The notes beneath the pieces are model-generated. The model was not told where the DNA came from, searched no databases, and saw nothing but the letters and a program-made list of their open reading frames with translations. Shown here one piece after another: positions 10,589 through 22,716 of a stretch of 27,500 nucleotides of DNA; the stretch's first letter is position 1, and each line of letters begins with the position of its first letter. Both the position numbers and the translations under genes were made by a program. Source of the DNA: Bigelowiella natans CCMP2755 (taxonomy: Eukaryota > Cercozoa > Chlorarachniophyceae). The DNA is taken from NCBI GenBank assembly GCA_000320545.1, contig ADNK01002279.1, positions 1-27,500 on the forward strand. Direction: 5' to 3'.

Positions 10589-12101
10589 TATATATATGTA
10601 GCAAATTGTACAGCACATGAAATCTTTAAAGTGGCTGTACACACATCATCTCCACGCATTAATATGGTAGATAGTTAACATTTAGGCAATTCAATGTGTG
10701 CGACTGATGAAAATTAGTATTAAGGAGCATGCAAAAACAGACATTCGAGGGCCATAGCTATTATCAATTGCCTACCATTTTTTTCAAAAAGCAACATACA
10801 CACACGTATAGACAAAATTATAATAACATTATAGATAGTCATATCGTTCATATACTGTAAATATATCGTGCAATATATTCCCCACCAGTCTTGTCTTTTG
10901 GAAAATATTCTTAAAGTGCTCATAAACCTCATCGACCTAAATGATGCAAAAAATGTCATTGTGCAATAATCCGCAAGAGAAGAATCACTCTAACCGAGGC
11001 CAGAATAGAACTGCAGTAATTGAGGTAAACTTACGAAAGGTTTCGCTTCCACATTTTGATGCTTTGTTTATATAAAAATACACCAACCACCTGCTCGTAG
11101 CAGAAGCTGCCTCCTTGCTTAAAAAAGCCTACATTAGCAGCATCGATCCAAACCTCTGCGCCTGAAAGCAACACGCATTGGCAAACTATCACGAACCACC
11201 CACCCACCCTAGCATTCTTCTTCGATGCCAAGCACACATTTCCTATTTGCATCGCGCTTTCGCAGGATGCGCGATTTCATCAAGAAAGCTGTTGAAGCAA
11301 CGTCTCAAAAGAACGTTTTCGATCGCGTGCGAACTCGCAGAAGTTCCATCGATTCTCGACTCAAAAAGCAACAAATAGGCCTTTGCCAAAGGCTGCAGCG
11401 AGGGCCGCTGCTGTCGCTACCTTGCTCGGTCTCGAGCTTTCTTACGAAGCCTCGTATCTTGTTCTATATTGTGAAGCATCATCGCAATCGTAAGTTGCAT
11501 ATCACCAAAGGTAGTCAGAGCTGCTATACACTTTTCAAAAAAGACGGCTGCATGTGGTTTTTCTTGGCTCTCTGCCTTTTCCGCACGATCGCAATTGCAT
11601 GCTTGCTCATCACCTGAAACTTGTCTTCAGCTTTGCTGTTGTCCGGTAGCAGTAGCTCGTCTTTGAGAAGAGCGACGAAGGCCTCGTCCATAGTGTAGGA
11701 GGGCAAGGCTAACGATGTCGGCAAGAACGGCAATTGTATTTAAACGCAATTGACGGAAACGAGAATGATTTACATCGAAGTTACCCGACCGAAGGACGCT
11801 CAAGACACAAAGTTGTAGCGAAATAACGTTTTTTTTGAAACGCGCTGACAACGCCTCTCACACTCCGCAAAAGTCGCAAAAACGGATTTAATTAAAAAAA
11901 AAAACAGGACGCTGACATTCTTCACGGCAGATTCACCACCAGGATAAGTCCGAAAATGAAAAGTCAAACGCACCAAGAGCTTTTTTCCCGGTTCCGAATA
12001 TCTCCAGAGCGGCCTTCGAGTATGGGTCGGTGTCCGTACTACGACGTTCATAAAACGAAGAAAATCAAGGAGCATCCACACACACACACACACATACACA
12101 A

Positions 12102-12147
<46 letters not shown>

Positions 12148-12181
12148 GAACATATATATTCACACACACGCAAAAACAAAC

Positions 12182-12222
<41 letters not shown>

Positions 12223-12400
12223 TGTATATATTTAAATATATGTAATTATATTCACCTATTCTTTGGGGAATTTGCCGGAAATTCTCCGGTCAATGTGCCA
12301 TCAGCACAGGCTCTTAGATCTTCTCGTATCGTGTATCTTTCAGAAGCAATGTAGGATTAGGGAAAATGGCGATATTTTTGTTGTATATGGCGTCATTGGC

Positions 12401-12448
<48 letters not shown>

Positions 12449-13023
12449 GTGTGTGTGTGTGTGCGTGCGTGAAATATAAACAGTAGCATAAATGTTTATT
12501 CATCAATTAGGACAAGCTTTGTTGCGAAACGAATCGTCAAGAGACTTATCGTTATTGTTGTCGGGTGGGAGGAGCAAACAAGTGCATTGCCCCTTATAGA
12601 TAGATAATACCCCAACTTTTGAAAATGCTCTGCCAAGGCCTCCTGAGAGCATCGATTAAATGCAAACAGTACGACAGAGGTAATGCCATTTAGCAGTGCG
12701 ATAGCACGTGTAAGAAATGTCTTATTAGAGAATACGGCACTGCCTTGAGTGATGCTCCGACAACAGTCAGTTGGGCGTTGATATCTTCGAGAATTCTGTG
12801 CGCACACATACACACACACACACACGCACACATAAACACACACCAAAATTTTATTTATTCATTCATTTGGCGATTTCGCGATTAATATTTCTTCATGGGA
12901 ACTCGATCGTGTGCTTGGTTAAGCGCGGGATTTAAGAGAGATAATACATGGACTATTGAGGGAATTATGTAACTGAACTATAAACTGTAACTTATACCAT
13001 AGTCACAAATACAATTACAATAT

Positions 13024-13096
<73 letters not shown>

Positions 13097-13504
13097 TATT
13101 GGCAGTTTTCCCTGCATTAAAAACTACCAATCATCTACCTTCTTATCATCATCACACGCTTTGGAGAGTTCCCTGGCATTTGCGCTGATGTTATTCAAAA
13201 AGCATATAACCCAAATGCAACGCTGCATCTCGGTGTCCTACCCCCCCCCACCCCCCCCCCTTCTTCTTTCCCCATTCTCCTTCTGCAACCTGTGATCTTC
13301 AGCATTGTTTGAAACTCAACGTCCGTCCACGGTATCTAGCGAAAACGCACCCATTTTCCAATCATTACGAGCATAAGACAGCCAACTCGATACTCACAAC
13401 AATACAGTATGTTTCAAGAAGTCAGGCTCTTTCGAGGCCGTCAGCAGAAGGCGAACGCGAATATGATGCAAAGCAGCGAGAGATAAAGAAAGGTAGATAG
13501 ATAT

Positions 13505-13546
<42 letters not shown>

Positions 13547-14100
13547 GAGTTGGGGGGGGGGGGGAAGAGAAGGGTGACCAACGCCCCGCTTTCCCTACAA
13601 ACACGCATTGAGCTACTCACCTTATGCGCAGTGCCGTCGTTGTACAAATCGCACGCAAGGTCGTAGAGCCCCATGCTCCTGATGGGGAGGGGTAAGATGG
13701 CAAGGAGGGCAAGACTCATGTACGTAAAGAAATCATTGTATCTTGTCGGAAGCGGACAGGTGGCGCAGAGTAGGTGCATCGTGTAGCGCCTTTGACACTC
13801 GCGTATATTCAGCGGTAGCGACAAGGGGGAAAACACCACCTGCAAGCTTCTAGCATGGGCGAGAAGATACGTCGGTCTGGTTTCAGATTCCTGAGGAAAT
13901 AACGACTCGCAATGATCACCAAGAGCCTCGCGTGTGCATGCATCAGTGCCCTACCTATTGTGCACCATATCCTTGTAGAGTTTCAATGCTGTTTGGAAGC
14001 CTAATGGTGAGGAATGAAAAACACACTCGAATGAGGAGGAAAAATGGTGTCGTTTCGATATTTGTATTATTTTTATATACACACAAACCCAAACAATTAC

Positions 14101-14143
<43 letters not shown>

Positions 14144-15356
14144 TATTTGTATAATACACAGTTATTCATCGCGTCCATTGTACTGCATGTGAAACCCAAG
14201 CAGTAATTGCGGCCTGACCTTCCTCCCCATTGAGCGAGTAAGCTCTTATTCGAACCTGGCGGCATTTGAAGGCATGCACACAACGTTATAAAAAAAAAAA
14301 AAAGCATTCTTGAAGATTGTACTCAGTTGCATAATCTGTATCGACGATAGGAAATATGCAGCAATGCTCGAAGACTAGCTGTCGGTGATTTTCCTCAATA
14401 GAATGAGAAAAACAACTGCACGCATACATTATACTCTCCAGAAAACTACACGTTTGTGATTTCCATCATGTGGTTATTCGCGGTGTGGAATAGCTCATTT
14501 GTACCCCTATGGTCTTCGAGTAGAACTGCTTTTCGTCGTAGGCTGATTGTAAAGCCTCCATGATCTCTTCCAATATCGGCAGCCGCCCCTCACCCGCGCA
14601 CAGAAATAGCACCTAATCCCGACGATTCATCGATGCATCTTGCTCAGCTAAATCGAAAACTTCCATCGATCTGTTACGATGTGCAAAGTACCTGCTGGTA
14701 GCGTGCTAGAAGAAGCTTTTCCTTGGATTTTACGCTGGAATTCCGGAGGCGCGGGACGAGGCGCTCTGCATCGTGGAAAGAGTAGTTGTGTTTATCGTTG
14801 CCACCCCCTGCGCAGCTCGACACACGCTCAGCATGAAGCGTTTGTATTTGCACTTGCGTACGTCCTTACCTAAAAGAGCGAATGCCTCTTCGTATCTGTC
14901 CTCCTTTGTGCACGCATCGATGCCTGAAAACACGTTGCATTGATGTGTGAAGCTTGTCATCGAGTGTTATCCGAATGACTATTTGCCTTTCATTATCTCG
15001 ATGTCTTCGGCGTCGAGGGTTTTCTTCACTTTACTGTCCGCACTGCTGTGATCTGGAGCATCCTTGTTTCTCTTCTCTCCGCCTCCCCCCACTGCAAATA
15101 ACTCGGTCGATGGCCGCTTCTTTGCCCCACCTCGGAGTACCCCTCTAAAAATGTCTAAGTAGCTCTGGAGAGCTACACGTTCTATTCTAGGTTTACCATG
15201 CGAAACACTATTGAATAGTAAACCCGTCAGCCTGTGCCCGGAGGGTACGATAACAGATGCTGGCCTTGAGGCACTCAAGCGGCGCTGTGAGCACGGGGAG
15301 AGATTCACGCTCCCCGTCCTTTCCGCGGTCTTCGAAGAGGGCTGGTGCAAACACAT
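7935..15356 (-). CDS. PRORP: protein-only RNase P (PRORP), PPR plus NYN nuclease
   Basis: About 27 exons chain in phase: 15356-14987, 14923-14870, 14765-14692, 14612-14505, 14255-14219, 14000-13955, 13890-13840, 13789-13724, 13678-13621, 13335-13290, 13184-13139, 12795-12708, 12642-12617, 12336-12256, 12038-11974, 11708-11614, 11457-11421, 11161-11091, 10936-10886, 10535-10499, 10426-10374, 9941-9877, 9601-9549, 9432-9384, 8539-8363, 8272-8230, 8084-7935. They give about 698 residues. PPR repeats fill roughly residues 115-350 (LKLYKDMVHN, LKPDRRIFSPMLEAC). The NYN metallonuclease has all its aspartate motifs: WIDAANVGFF (about 455), LTPSGLNDDHFW (about 530) and SNDLLRDH (about 567). C-terminal landmarks are GAWMFPY and RWLLC. 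The enzyme cuts 5' leaders from precursor tRNAs. The R/S-rich N-terminus suits organelle import. Uncertain: exon 8 start (13741 is possible), the 9383-8540 interval, and the far N-terminus. Confidence 0.85.
9782..9868. repeat. (GT)n-(GA)n compound microsatellite
   Basis: GT units (9782-9814) followed by GA units (9818-9868). The tract ends four bases from the splice donor of PRORP exon 9941-9877 and lies in that intron. Confidence 0.95.
10046..10124. repeat. imperfect GA-rich tract
   Basis: GA units with scattered AAA and GATA interruptions, in the PRORP intron between exons 10426-10374 and 9941-9877. Confidence 0.8.
10552..10584. repeat. (TA)n microsatellite
   Basis: A TA run in the PRORP intron just upstream, in transcript sense, of the acceptor of exon 10535-10499. 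Confidence 0.95.
12077..12222. repeat. CA / TA / CA-CG microsatellite cluster
   Basis: CA units (12077-12100), a TA run (12108-12144) and a second CA tract with a short CG core (12181-12222). All lie in the PRORP intron between exons 12336-12256 and 12038-11974. Confidence 0.9.
12403..12469. repeat. (TA)n-(GT)n microsatellite
   Basis: A 44-base TA run followed by GT units, in the PRORP intron between exons 12642-12617 and 12336-12256. Confidence 0.95.
12801..12842. repeat. CA-rich microsatellite
   Basis: CA units with a few interruptions. In the transcript sense it is a GT tract that ends at the acceptor of PRORP exon 12795-12708. Confidence 0.9.
13027..13094. repeat. (CA)n-(TA)n microsatellite
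   Basis: CA units (13027-13060) followed by TA units (13064-13094), in the PRORP intron between exons 13184-13139 and 12795-12708. Confidence 0.95.
13507..13564. repeat. (GA)n microsatellite with G-run
   Basis: GA units (13507-13543) and a nearby run of about 12 G, in the PRORP intron between exons 13678-13621 and 13335-13290. Confidence 0.9.
14108..14141. repeat. (TA)n microsatellite
   Basis: A TA run in the PRORP intron between exons 14255-14219 and 14000-13955. Confidence 0.95.
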
Positions 15357-16041
15357 GATGAAGGCAAAGAGGAGGAGCCACCAGAGCCTACACGATGTTG
15401 CGTGAAGCTACGTCAGCAAGGCAAGCATGCAGCGCTCACAACATACTCTACAAAATCTACCCCAGCCGGAGGGACCCTGCGCCCACCATCATCGTCGTTA
15501 GCAGAATCTTCAAAAACGGACTGTATTTCAGAAAAAATATTGGCAAAAATTGAATTTTCCAAAAAAAATCGCCTCTTCCGCGACCCACATCCGAAGACCA
15601 AACGGTCCTCCTCCTTCCCCCCCGCTGGCTCTTCGGAGCAATCTAGATGGCCAGCTCCTCGTCCAGCCCGGCCGATTACTAAGAAAAATTGGACGAATGC
15701 AAGAAGAGGCAGGCTGCAACTTTGGATGATCTGCGTGCTCAGGAGGGGAGGAGAGCGACTGCAGCGAAGAAGTGCAAAACCCTCAAGATGGGCGGGTTTG
15801 GTGCCATCGAGGATGAAGTTGAAGGAAAGCTGAAACAGTTTCGCTCCTTCATTTCAACGCAGATCGAACAAAACATCTTCCGGGTGTGATTGACAAAGTC
15901 AGAACGTCCCAAAACTGCGCCCATTTTCTCTTTTTTTCCTTCTGAGCGCAAAAGGTGGAGGGGCGTTGTGTCAGCGTCCTTGAGGAGCACACCGAAGAAA
16001 TTGTGTCCTGCAATGCGAAGCCTGCTGAGTCACCACACTGA
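15337..16041 (+). CDS. coiled-coil protein of unknown function, 5' part unresolved
   Basis: The last two exons are well supported: about 15684-15883 and 15955-16041, joined in phase 0 by a 71-bp GT-AG intron. The stop is TGA at 16039-16041. The exon before the intron encodes a charged helix likely to form a coiled coil (LDECKKRQAATLDDLR, later EDEVEGKLKQFRSF). Upstream, the same strand has a frame open for more than 110 codons (about 15345-15680). Its translation is acidic at first (DEGKEEEPPEPT) and then Ser/Lys-rich, as in disordered regions, but in a different frame from the coil. No donor/acceptor pair was found that joins the two cleanly. The 5' limit is unknown, and the region overlaps the predicted PRORP first exon on the opposite strand. 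Function unknown. Confidence 0.5.
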
Positions 16042-16049
16042 AGTTGTCA

Positions 16050-17400
16050 AGTAGCAGTTGATCATCAACGTGTGTGACACACTACCACACACAGCAAAAA
16101 AAAGAGAGAAAGACACTGCAACACGGTGATGTGGTGCACGACAGGCGCAGGCAAAGAAACATCGTTCACTGTCACTCCTTGTGTGTGATTGTGGTTTGCC
16201 AGAGCATTGGCACACCCGGATGCGGGGAGCACATGGGAACAGTGTGTGAGCATTGCATTGGAGCTTCTAGTTTTTGGTGAGACACCAATGAAGGTGTCTT
16301 TGTTGCGTCGCTTTCACGATCATTTTCGCTAGTTTGGGGTGTTTGCTCGAACACTTCTACAAAATTGCCACTTCTGGCTAGCTGGCGCGCTTCATTGTCG
16401 GTGAATTGGGCACTTTGTGAGTGTGCTAGTGTGAGAGCGAGGCGTGGACTGCCGCACCACCTTTGGATCACACATGACCTGCCAGAATTGGAGAGCCCCT
16501 GGAGCGCCGGCAAATGACAAATCTAGAAATACGACCGTCTTTTTGACCTGTCACTGAGCAACTCCACGATCCATCGAGTCGCTTCGAGACTTCGAGACTT
16601 CAGACCAGCTGGTGGGCGAGCTGCGCTGCGCGGCCACCTGTTTCACCTGTGGAACAGGTCGACTTGCTAGCTTGGGGTTGGAGAAAACTTGGTGGAGCCG
16701 CTAGGCCGCCCTGTTTGACAAGGAGGGCTCGCAGGGCTAGCTAGCTAGAGGGATTGCTAGTGACCCCTAGACCCAGCCGGTGGTCATTCGCGCTAGCTCG
16801 CCTACGCTCTCGAAACGGTGAAGCACCGAACACGTTGAATTGAACGTTGAATTGAAGATCAATGCATGCAAAAATGACATGCAGCGTCGTGAACATGTTT
16901 GACATTGAACATTGAAAGAACATGGAACATTGAACATTGAACACAATGATGAACATTGGACAAATCATCAATGCAAAAACTACATGAGCATGAACCACAT
17001 GGGAGACAAGCGCCAACACAAGTGCACAACGTGCGCGTGAACCGCACTTCAGCATTGAACTCTGAACACTGAAAGTTGAACTGAGCATTCCAGCATTGCC
17101 TAGATTGCTGGATGGGTGCAACACAAAATGTGCGAAAGAACCACATGGGAGACACACATTTGCACGCAGCAGAACCTGCAAACAAAAATCATTGCGAGGA
17201 CTTGTCAGCACCCTCTAGTCCTCTAGCCCTGTCCAGCTGTTGGTGGTGATTGTTGTCAAGGCTGGCTAGCTGGTCACCACGCGATGCGAAGTCTGCTTCC
17301 TCTTTTTTCACCACCACCCAAATCTTAGCAAGTTTGAAGAACAGAAGAATCTCATCAAAACTAAAGTGCGCCCGCGGTGTGTCTAGGTGCCGCATCTAGC
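16050..17400 (-). repeat. dispersed repeat block C, no gene
   Basis: No exon chain fits. Two direct copies of a CTCCCATGTGGTTC-type unit (minus sense) lie near 16995 and 17140. The stretch 16830-17110 is filled with GAACATTGAA/GTTGAATT words. The reverse complement of 16940-17010 matches block A near 4240-4330, so the two blocks are in opposite orientation. CTAGCTAGCTAG occurs at about 16738. Long open frames here reflect the repeat composition. The class of element is unknown. Confidence 0.6.
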
Positions 17401-17651
17401 CCTTGAGGGAGGCGAGCAAGGTGGATTTGAGCCTCTCAGTGACTTCCGACTCCATCATCTATTCTGAGTCGCAAATTGAACCGAAAACACAACTGCGACA
17501 TGAAATTAGAGTAGATTTTGCCCAAAAAAGGAGAAGTTCCCCATTCCCATTTGAAACGCCACCCCCAAAGGAAGCCACCACTGTCTGTCCTCCAGTAGGC
17601 ATTCCGAGGTCAGCGCATGCATTCGAGATTTGCACTGGGAATCCTGTTAGC

Positions 17652-19057
17652 ATGTTTTTGTTTCGCTTCGATGTATTTCTGCAAACACTCTCCCGTCGCC
17701 CCTGCCCCCTTTCAACCTTTCAACCAAGGATAGGGTTAAACTTTCCAGGTAACTTAACCGTGCGGTCCGATCAGAACACCAGCGTTCGAGTTCGGAAGCT
17801 CATTTGCTGCAATGAGTCGAGTAAGAATACTCATTAAATATAAACAGTGTTGGTACTCTAAAGAACTATTCAGTCGAAACTCCAAAATGCACTAAAGAAG
17901 TATATCAGAGTTTCAGAGAACCATTTGTGGCACCATACATTGCATGCCAGGTTACATCTACGATACTAGGCGACGAGAAGAGCCAAACAGAGTTCAAGTG
18001 AGATGCTGCACTGATCTCAATGATATACTGTCGCATCAACCATACTCATGCATATCGTAAACCGCACATCCAGGCTGAAGAAAGGAGAATTGTTTGCCAA
18101 TACGAACGGTGTACTCGAAGGAAAAATCATCGAGTTCAACTACATTCCTCGCTCAGGGTAAACAATACAAAATATACATTACGGTGGCTTCTCTATATTT
18201 GCTAGTCCTTGGTAATTTGGGTTATTGTGGTCACAGAATATGCAATCGATCTGCATAGAAGATGAAATATCCCTTCGTCTAATCTCGCAAAATATGATTA
18301 TGCTGTGCTGATAATACACAGCAAACGTTCGAAATTCCATACGCTTGTTCGCCGTGTCTTCACCCCGTATGGGAATAAAGTCATCACCCAAAAGCTCACA
18401 GATGTCTCTAAAATCGAATCCCTGGCCAGGATGGCGACGCTTGCAGGTGTCGTTTCACCATCGATCATATACTTTCAAATGTAAGAGTTTTACTGCATAT
18501 ACGTATGTTGAGGCCTGTCTTTACCAATAAAGCAAAAAAAGAGCGTAATTGACTACAGAGGCCGATAAGCATTTTGTCCGAATAATTAGGAGTAAAAGGC
18601 TTGGAGAACGTATCAGATAGCACCACGAGCGGCAACAACCCGCCCCCACCGCCGTTTCGAACCAAGTACCTAACGAAAAGCACTCGTTCTCTCCTTTTTT
18701 CATCCGCCTTGAAACACTTTGAAACGGAATGCTGCGAATGCCAAAATAAGAAATAATGTCAAATAATATGAGTCGCGGGCAAGGAAGGGGGTACTTCCGC
18801 GAGTCAGGGATGCATACTTCAGCATATACTGTCACGATTTAAATAAGTAAATTTCCCACAGTGCACAGATTGCTCATCTATATGAAGCGTTGCGTGACGG
18901 TAGGATTGCTGCAATGGCTCTATATTTGTCAATAATGCTGTTGTAGGCGAATGTCAAGCAACCCGCCACCACCTCCAAGAACCGCCAAAGATATTGTGCA
19001 AGAGCTGCCTTCGGTTCAACGGAGGTTAGAACAGTAGATTAACCCTATTATAAATAA

Positions 19058-19104
<47 letters not shown>

Positions 19105-19386
19105 TATGATTATATTAATATACATATATCATAAACTCTAATGTAATATGGTAAAATGAATTGACGTGAATACTCGCGCGCGTGTGCATTATCCAAATAT
19201 CTAATTAGCCGGTTTCGATATGCATTTTATGGTTTGCGTTCCTATTCCCTCCCTCACAGCAGCAGCTTAGAATCAACGGCTACGCAGCATACGGATACTC
19301 AGCAGGTAAATTGCTACAAATCATTTAAGACTACTGCTTTTATAGTATTTTATTATCATCCATGGTTTGTTTGGAGGTAGCTTAAT

Positions 19387-19427
<41 letters not shown>

Positions 19428-19571
19428 CATGCATTAACGCACACACATATTTACTGGACTGCTACACACACACGCACTTGTGTGTGTGTGTGTATATATA
19501 TATACTACATAATTGTGTTAAATGGGCTTCATGTTTGTTTCTTACTCTGGTTTGTATAACGAGCATCTTTG

Positions 19572-19622
<51 letters not shown>

Positions 19623-19770
19623 TTACTTTGGTAAAATCTTCAATTGCAGCCATTTCTTCGAGACTCTTCGGACAATTTGCTACCTGGCGAGGGAAGAAGG
19701 AGGTTGGTACTAATGCTGCAAGAATTCAAACCCATGTGCATTTGTCTTAGAAAACAGTAGAGAACGAGCG

Positions 19771-19811
<41 letters not shown>

Positions 19812-20422
19812 TTTACATGTCATCTCGCGTAATAGTAGCGATTGAAGCATTAGAGTCGCACTCGGTCATGTCCGCCACCAACGACGATTTTCCATAACAT
19901 TATGAATTGGAACTGTATGCCAAGTTCGGTGCGAATGCCTCACGACGTAATAATCCTGATTGAATCTCAGCCGTCGATCGTCCAGCGTCCCCCCCCCCCC
20001 TCCCGAGGGTGACCGATCCAGGTTTGATTGATAGTCTCTAGTCTCTCCCATTCACCAGAAAGCGAGCATCACAGATACGATTGTTTGGTGGATTGTTTAT
20101 CGCTTTGAAGAAATATCCAAAACTCTTCTAGTGTAGTACGTGTCACGTGCGAGCGCTCTTTGAGTTCCTTCACTAGTGGCGTCAGTCTTTTGTGTTCCGT
20201 TTTATTCCGCCATTCATATCTTCAAAATATTTAGTGCATTTTGTACTCTATGATCTTTTCCCCCGCCCCCACTGCTCCTGATGTGGTAGGAGCCCACCTG
20301 CGTCCAATCGACGTAACCACCACGCGACTCATAGAGGCGAAAACCAGCGTGATGTTAAGACGAATGCGGACCGTGACGAATGTAGTCATACTCCTCTTCC
20401 TCTCTCTCCGTCTCCATCTCTA

Positions 20423-20480
<58 letters not shown>

Positions 20481-20795
20481 TGGTCGATCTTTAAAAATAA
20501 ATGCCACCGGCGCAAAGAATTCTCCTTCGAAGTAGCGTACATCGCCCAAACTCCACACCTTTGCTACTTGCTGCCTTGCTTGTAAAGCATATGTGTTTCT
20601 TGATTGGCATTAACGTTTGCTGTGATGGTTGTTTTTCCTGGTCGGACTGCAGCTGTCACCCCCCCCCCTGTTCCGAAGTTGGTACGCATACGGGGGAATC
20701 GAAGCTCGGCTCAGAGCTCAGAGGCGCCGCCCTCTAGTAATTGTGTGTGGAAGTATGCGTGTTATAAAAATGTTTATTTTTTCTGTATGCTTGTG

Positions 20796-20845
<50 letters not shown>

Positions 20846-21098
20846 GAGGGGATAGGAGGGGGACAGAGAGAAAGAGAGGTAGAGGAAGTGAGAAAAAAGA
20901 GAGAAGGATAATTCCGAGCTCAAGAATTGCGTTATTTGTCATCTCCCAACCTCTTTCTTCTTGTTCTTCGCGCATTTGCACGCTAAACCAAAGGGCCCCC
21001 ACCTCGCCTACCGAGTTCTTCCACCTCCCCATCGTCGAGGAGACGTACACAGAGCTCCGTCGCCCCACCACCCAGTACTACCGAAGCTTACTCAATAT

Positions 21099-21139
<41 letters not shown>

Positions 21140-21330
21140 TTGTTTCACATCTCCTTTTTCTACCACTTTTTTTTCTGTCCAAAGGGCCGCCCCCCCCCCT
21201 GCCTGATCCCCCGCTAAGAAAGAGAACTCAGAGCTCCATCGTACCACCGCCAAGTAACCTTAGGAGGCGACATATTAATGCAATACACAAACATAGATAT
21301 GTTATATATCAAAAATATATGCATATTATA

Positions 21331-21379
<49 letters not shown>

Positions 21380-22679
21380 ATACTCATGTGCTTGTGTGCG
21401 TGTGTTGTTTTGCGCCCTTGTTGGTTGACTCTCGTGTGTGCTCAGGGATACCCTCATCAGTGTCTCATTCAACGGATGGCGACTCCGCACAGGTAGGTAG
21501 AGGGGGGAGGGGGGAGGGGAACAGAGGTACTGCCCCAGAACTTTGGGGAAGCACATAATACTGAAGATTGATTGGGATCGTTCTCGGTGACCTTTGGGGC
21601 CATTTTTGAGGGAGACAAAACTATTTTTCAGGGTAAATGATAGATTTCGGCCTTTGGGGATGTTGGTGATTGAGCACACGCATTGTTTATCATTCACTGA
21701 AAGTGAGATCGTATGCTCATCAGCTGAGAGACTCGGTGGCGAGCACATACATCCCTCCCCCCCCTCCCGCACGGCAGCAAGAGCTGCATCCTCAGACCGC
21801 CCTTAAGGTGAAGTAGTAATGTGAAGATGATCGTATCGATTTGAGATGTGCCGAGAACATATCAGATGATATTTTGTTACAACCCTTAGATTCTCCCGCT
21901 CATAGTCGGTGAGAAGGACCATGCGTCTGCAAAACCGAGAAGGTAGGGAAAAGCGGGGGAGAGGGAAAGAGAGGGAGGGAGAGAGAGAGGAGAGGGAGAG
22001 GGCAAGAACGCTTTTCCAATTGTACTAGCAGCTGCGGACAAGAAAGGGATAAAAACTACCTCTTCAACAGCTAACATATAGTTCCACAATCCCTCCTCCT
22101 TTAGTATCAAAAGCCATTTATGTTTCCAATAAGTCGTCTCTAAATCGCCCCCCCCCCCAACCCCCCATTGGATTCAGAGGGAAGAAGAAGAGCTTCCACA
22201 AAATCAGCGGGAGTGCTAATCTAATCCGCACAGAAGGGTGGTTAAAAGAGTAAAAATGACGAGGAGCCTATTCAGCAATAGCCCACAAATCTTCCCCGGT
22301 TTTTATTCTAAGCATTCGTTCCCCCGCCCCCTTCCAATATCGAATATACTCGTTGTTTTCGTACTTTTTGGGTATTTTCTTGATTTTGCGCTGCAAGCTT
22401 TGGAGATCGAACGATTCTTCTTGTTGGCAGGGATTAGTGACCTACGAACGACCAACACCAACGTGGAGGGAGGGGGGGAGAAAGCTCAGGAAGATGACGA
22501 CGAGAATGAGATGTACAAACAGGTGAAGTCAGATCGAGAGCATAAACAAATTGATGCAAGCCATCTTAAGCCCCATTACAAGCATTGCAGCTCAAAAGCT
22601 TCTCCTCCTTGTTAATATTGTCTATGTTAAACTCACTGCATTGCAGATGAAGGCCATTCTAGAGGCGGATGTAGCATCG

Positions 22680-22716
<37 letters not shown>

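Noticed and set aside
16741-17211. A 156-codon minus-strand frame in repeat block C, with a similar plus-strand frame at 4153-4410
   Set aside because: The likeness comes from shared DNA repeats. The translations are low in complexity and show no domain.
17459-17653. Minus-strand Gly-rich frame opposite the first exon of the large gene
   Set aside because: The plus-strand frame over the same bases is longer and continues in phase into well-supported exons.
20588-20627. Hydrophobic mini-exon that would link 20381 to 20653 in phase
   Set aside because: The following intron would be only 25 bp, shorter than any other accepted here. The link is left open.
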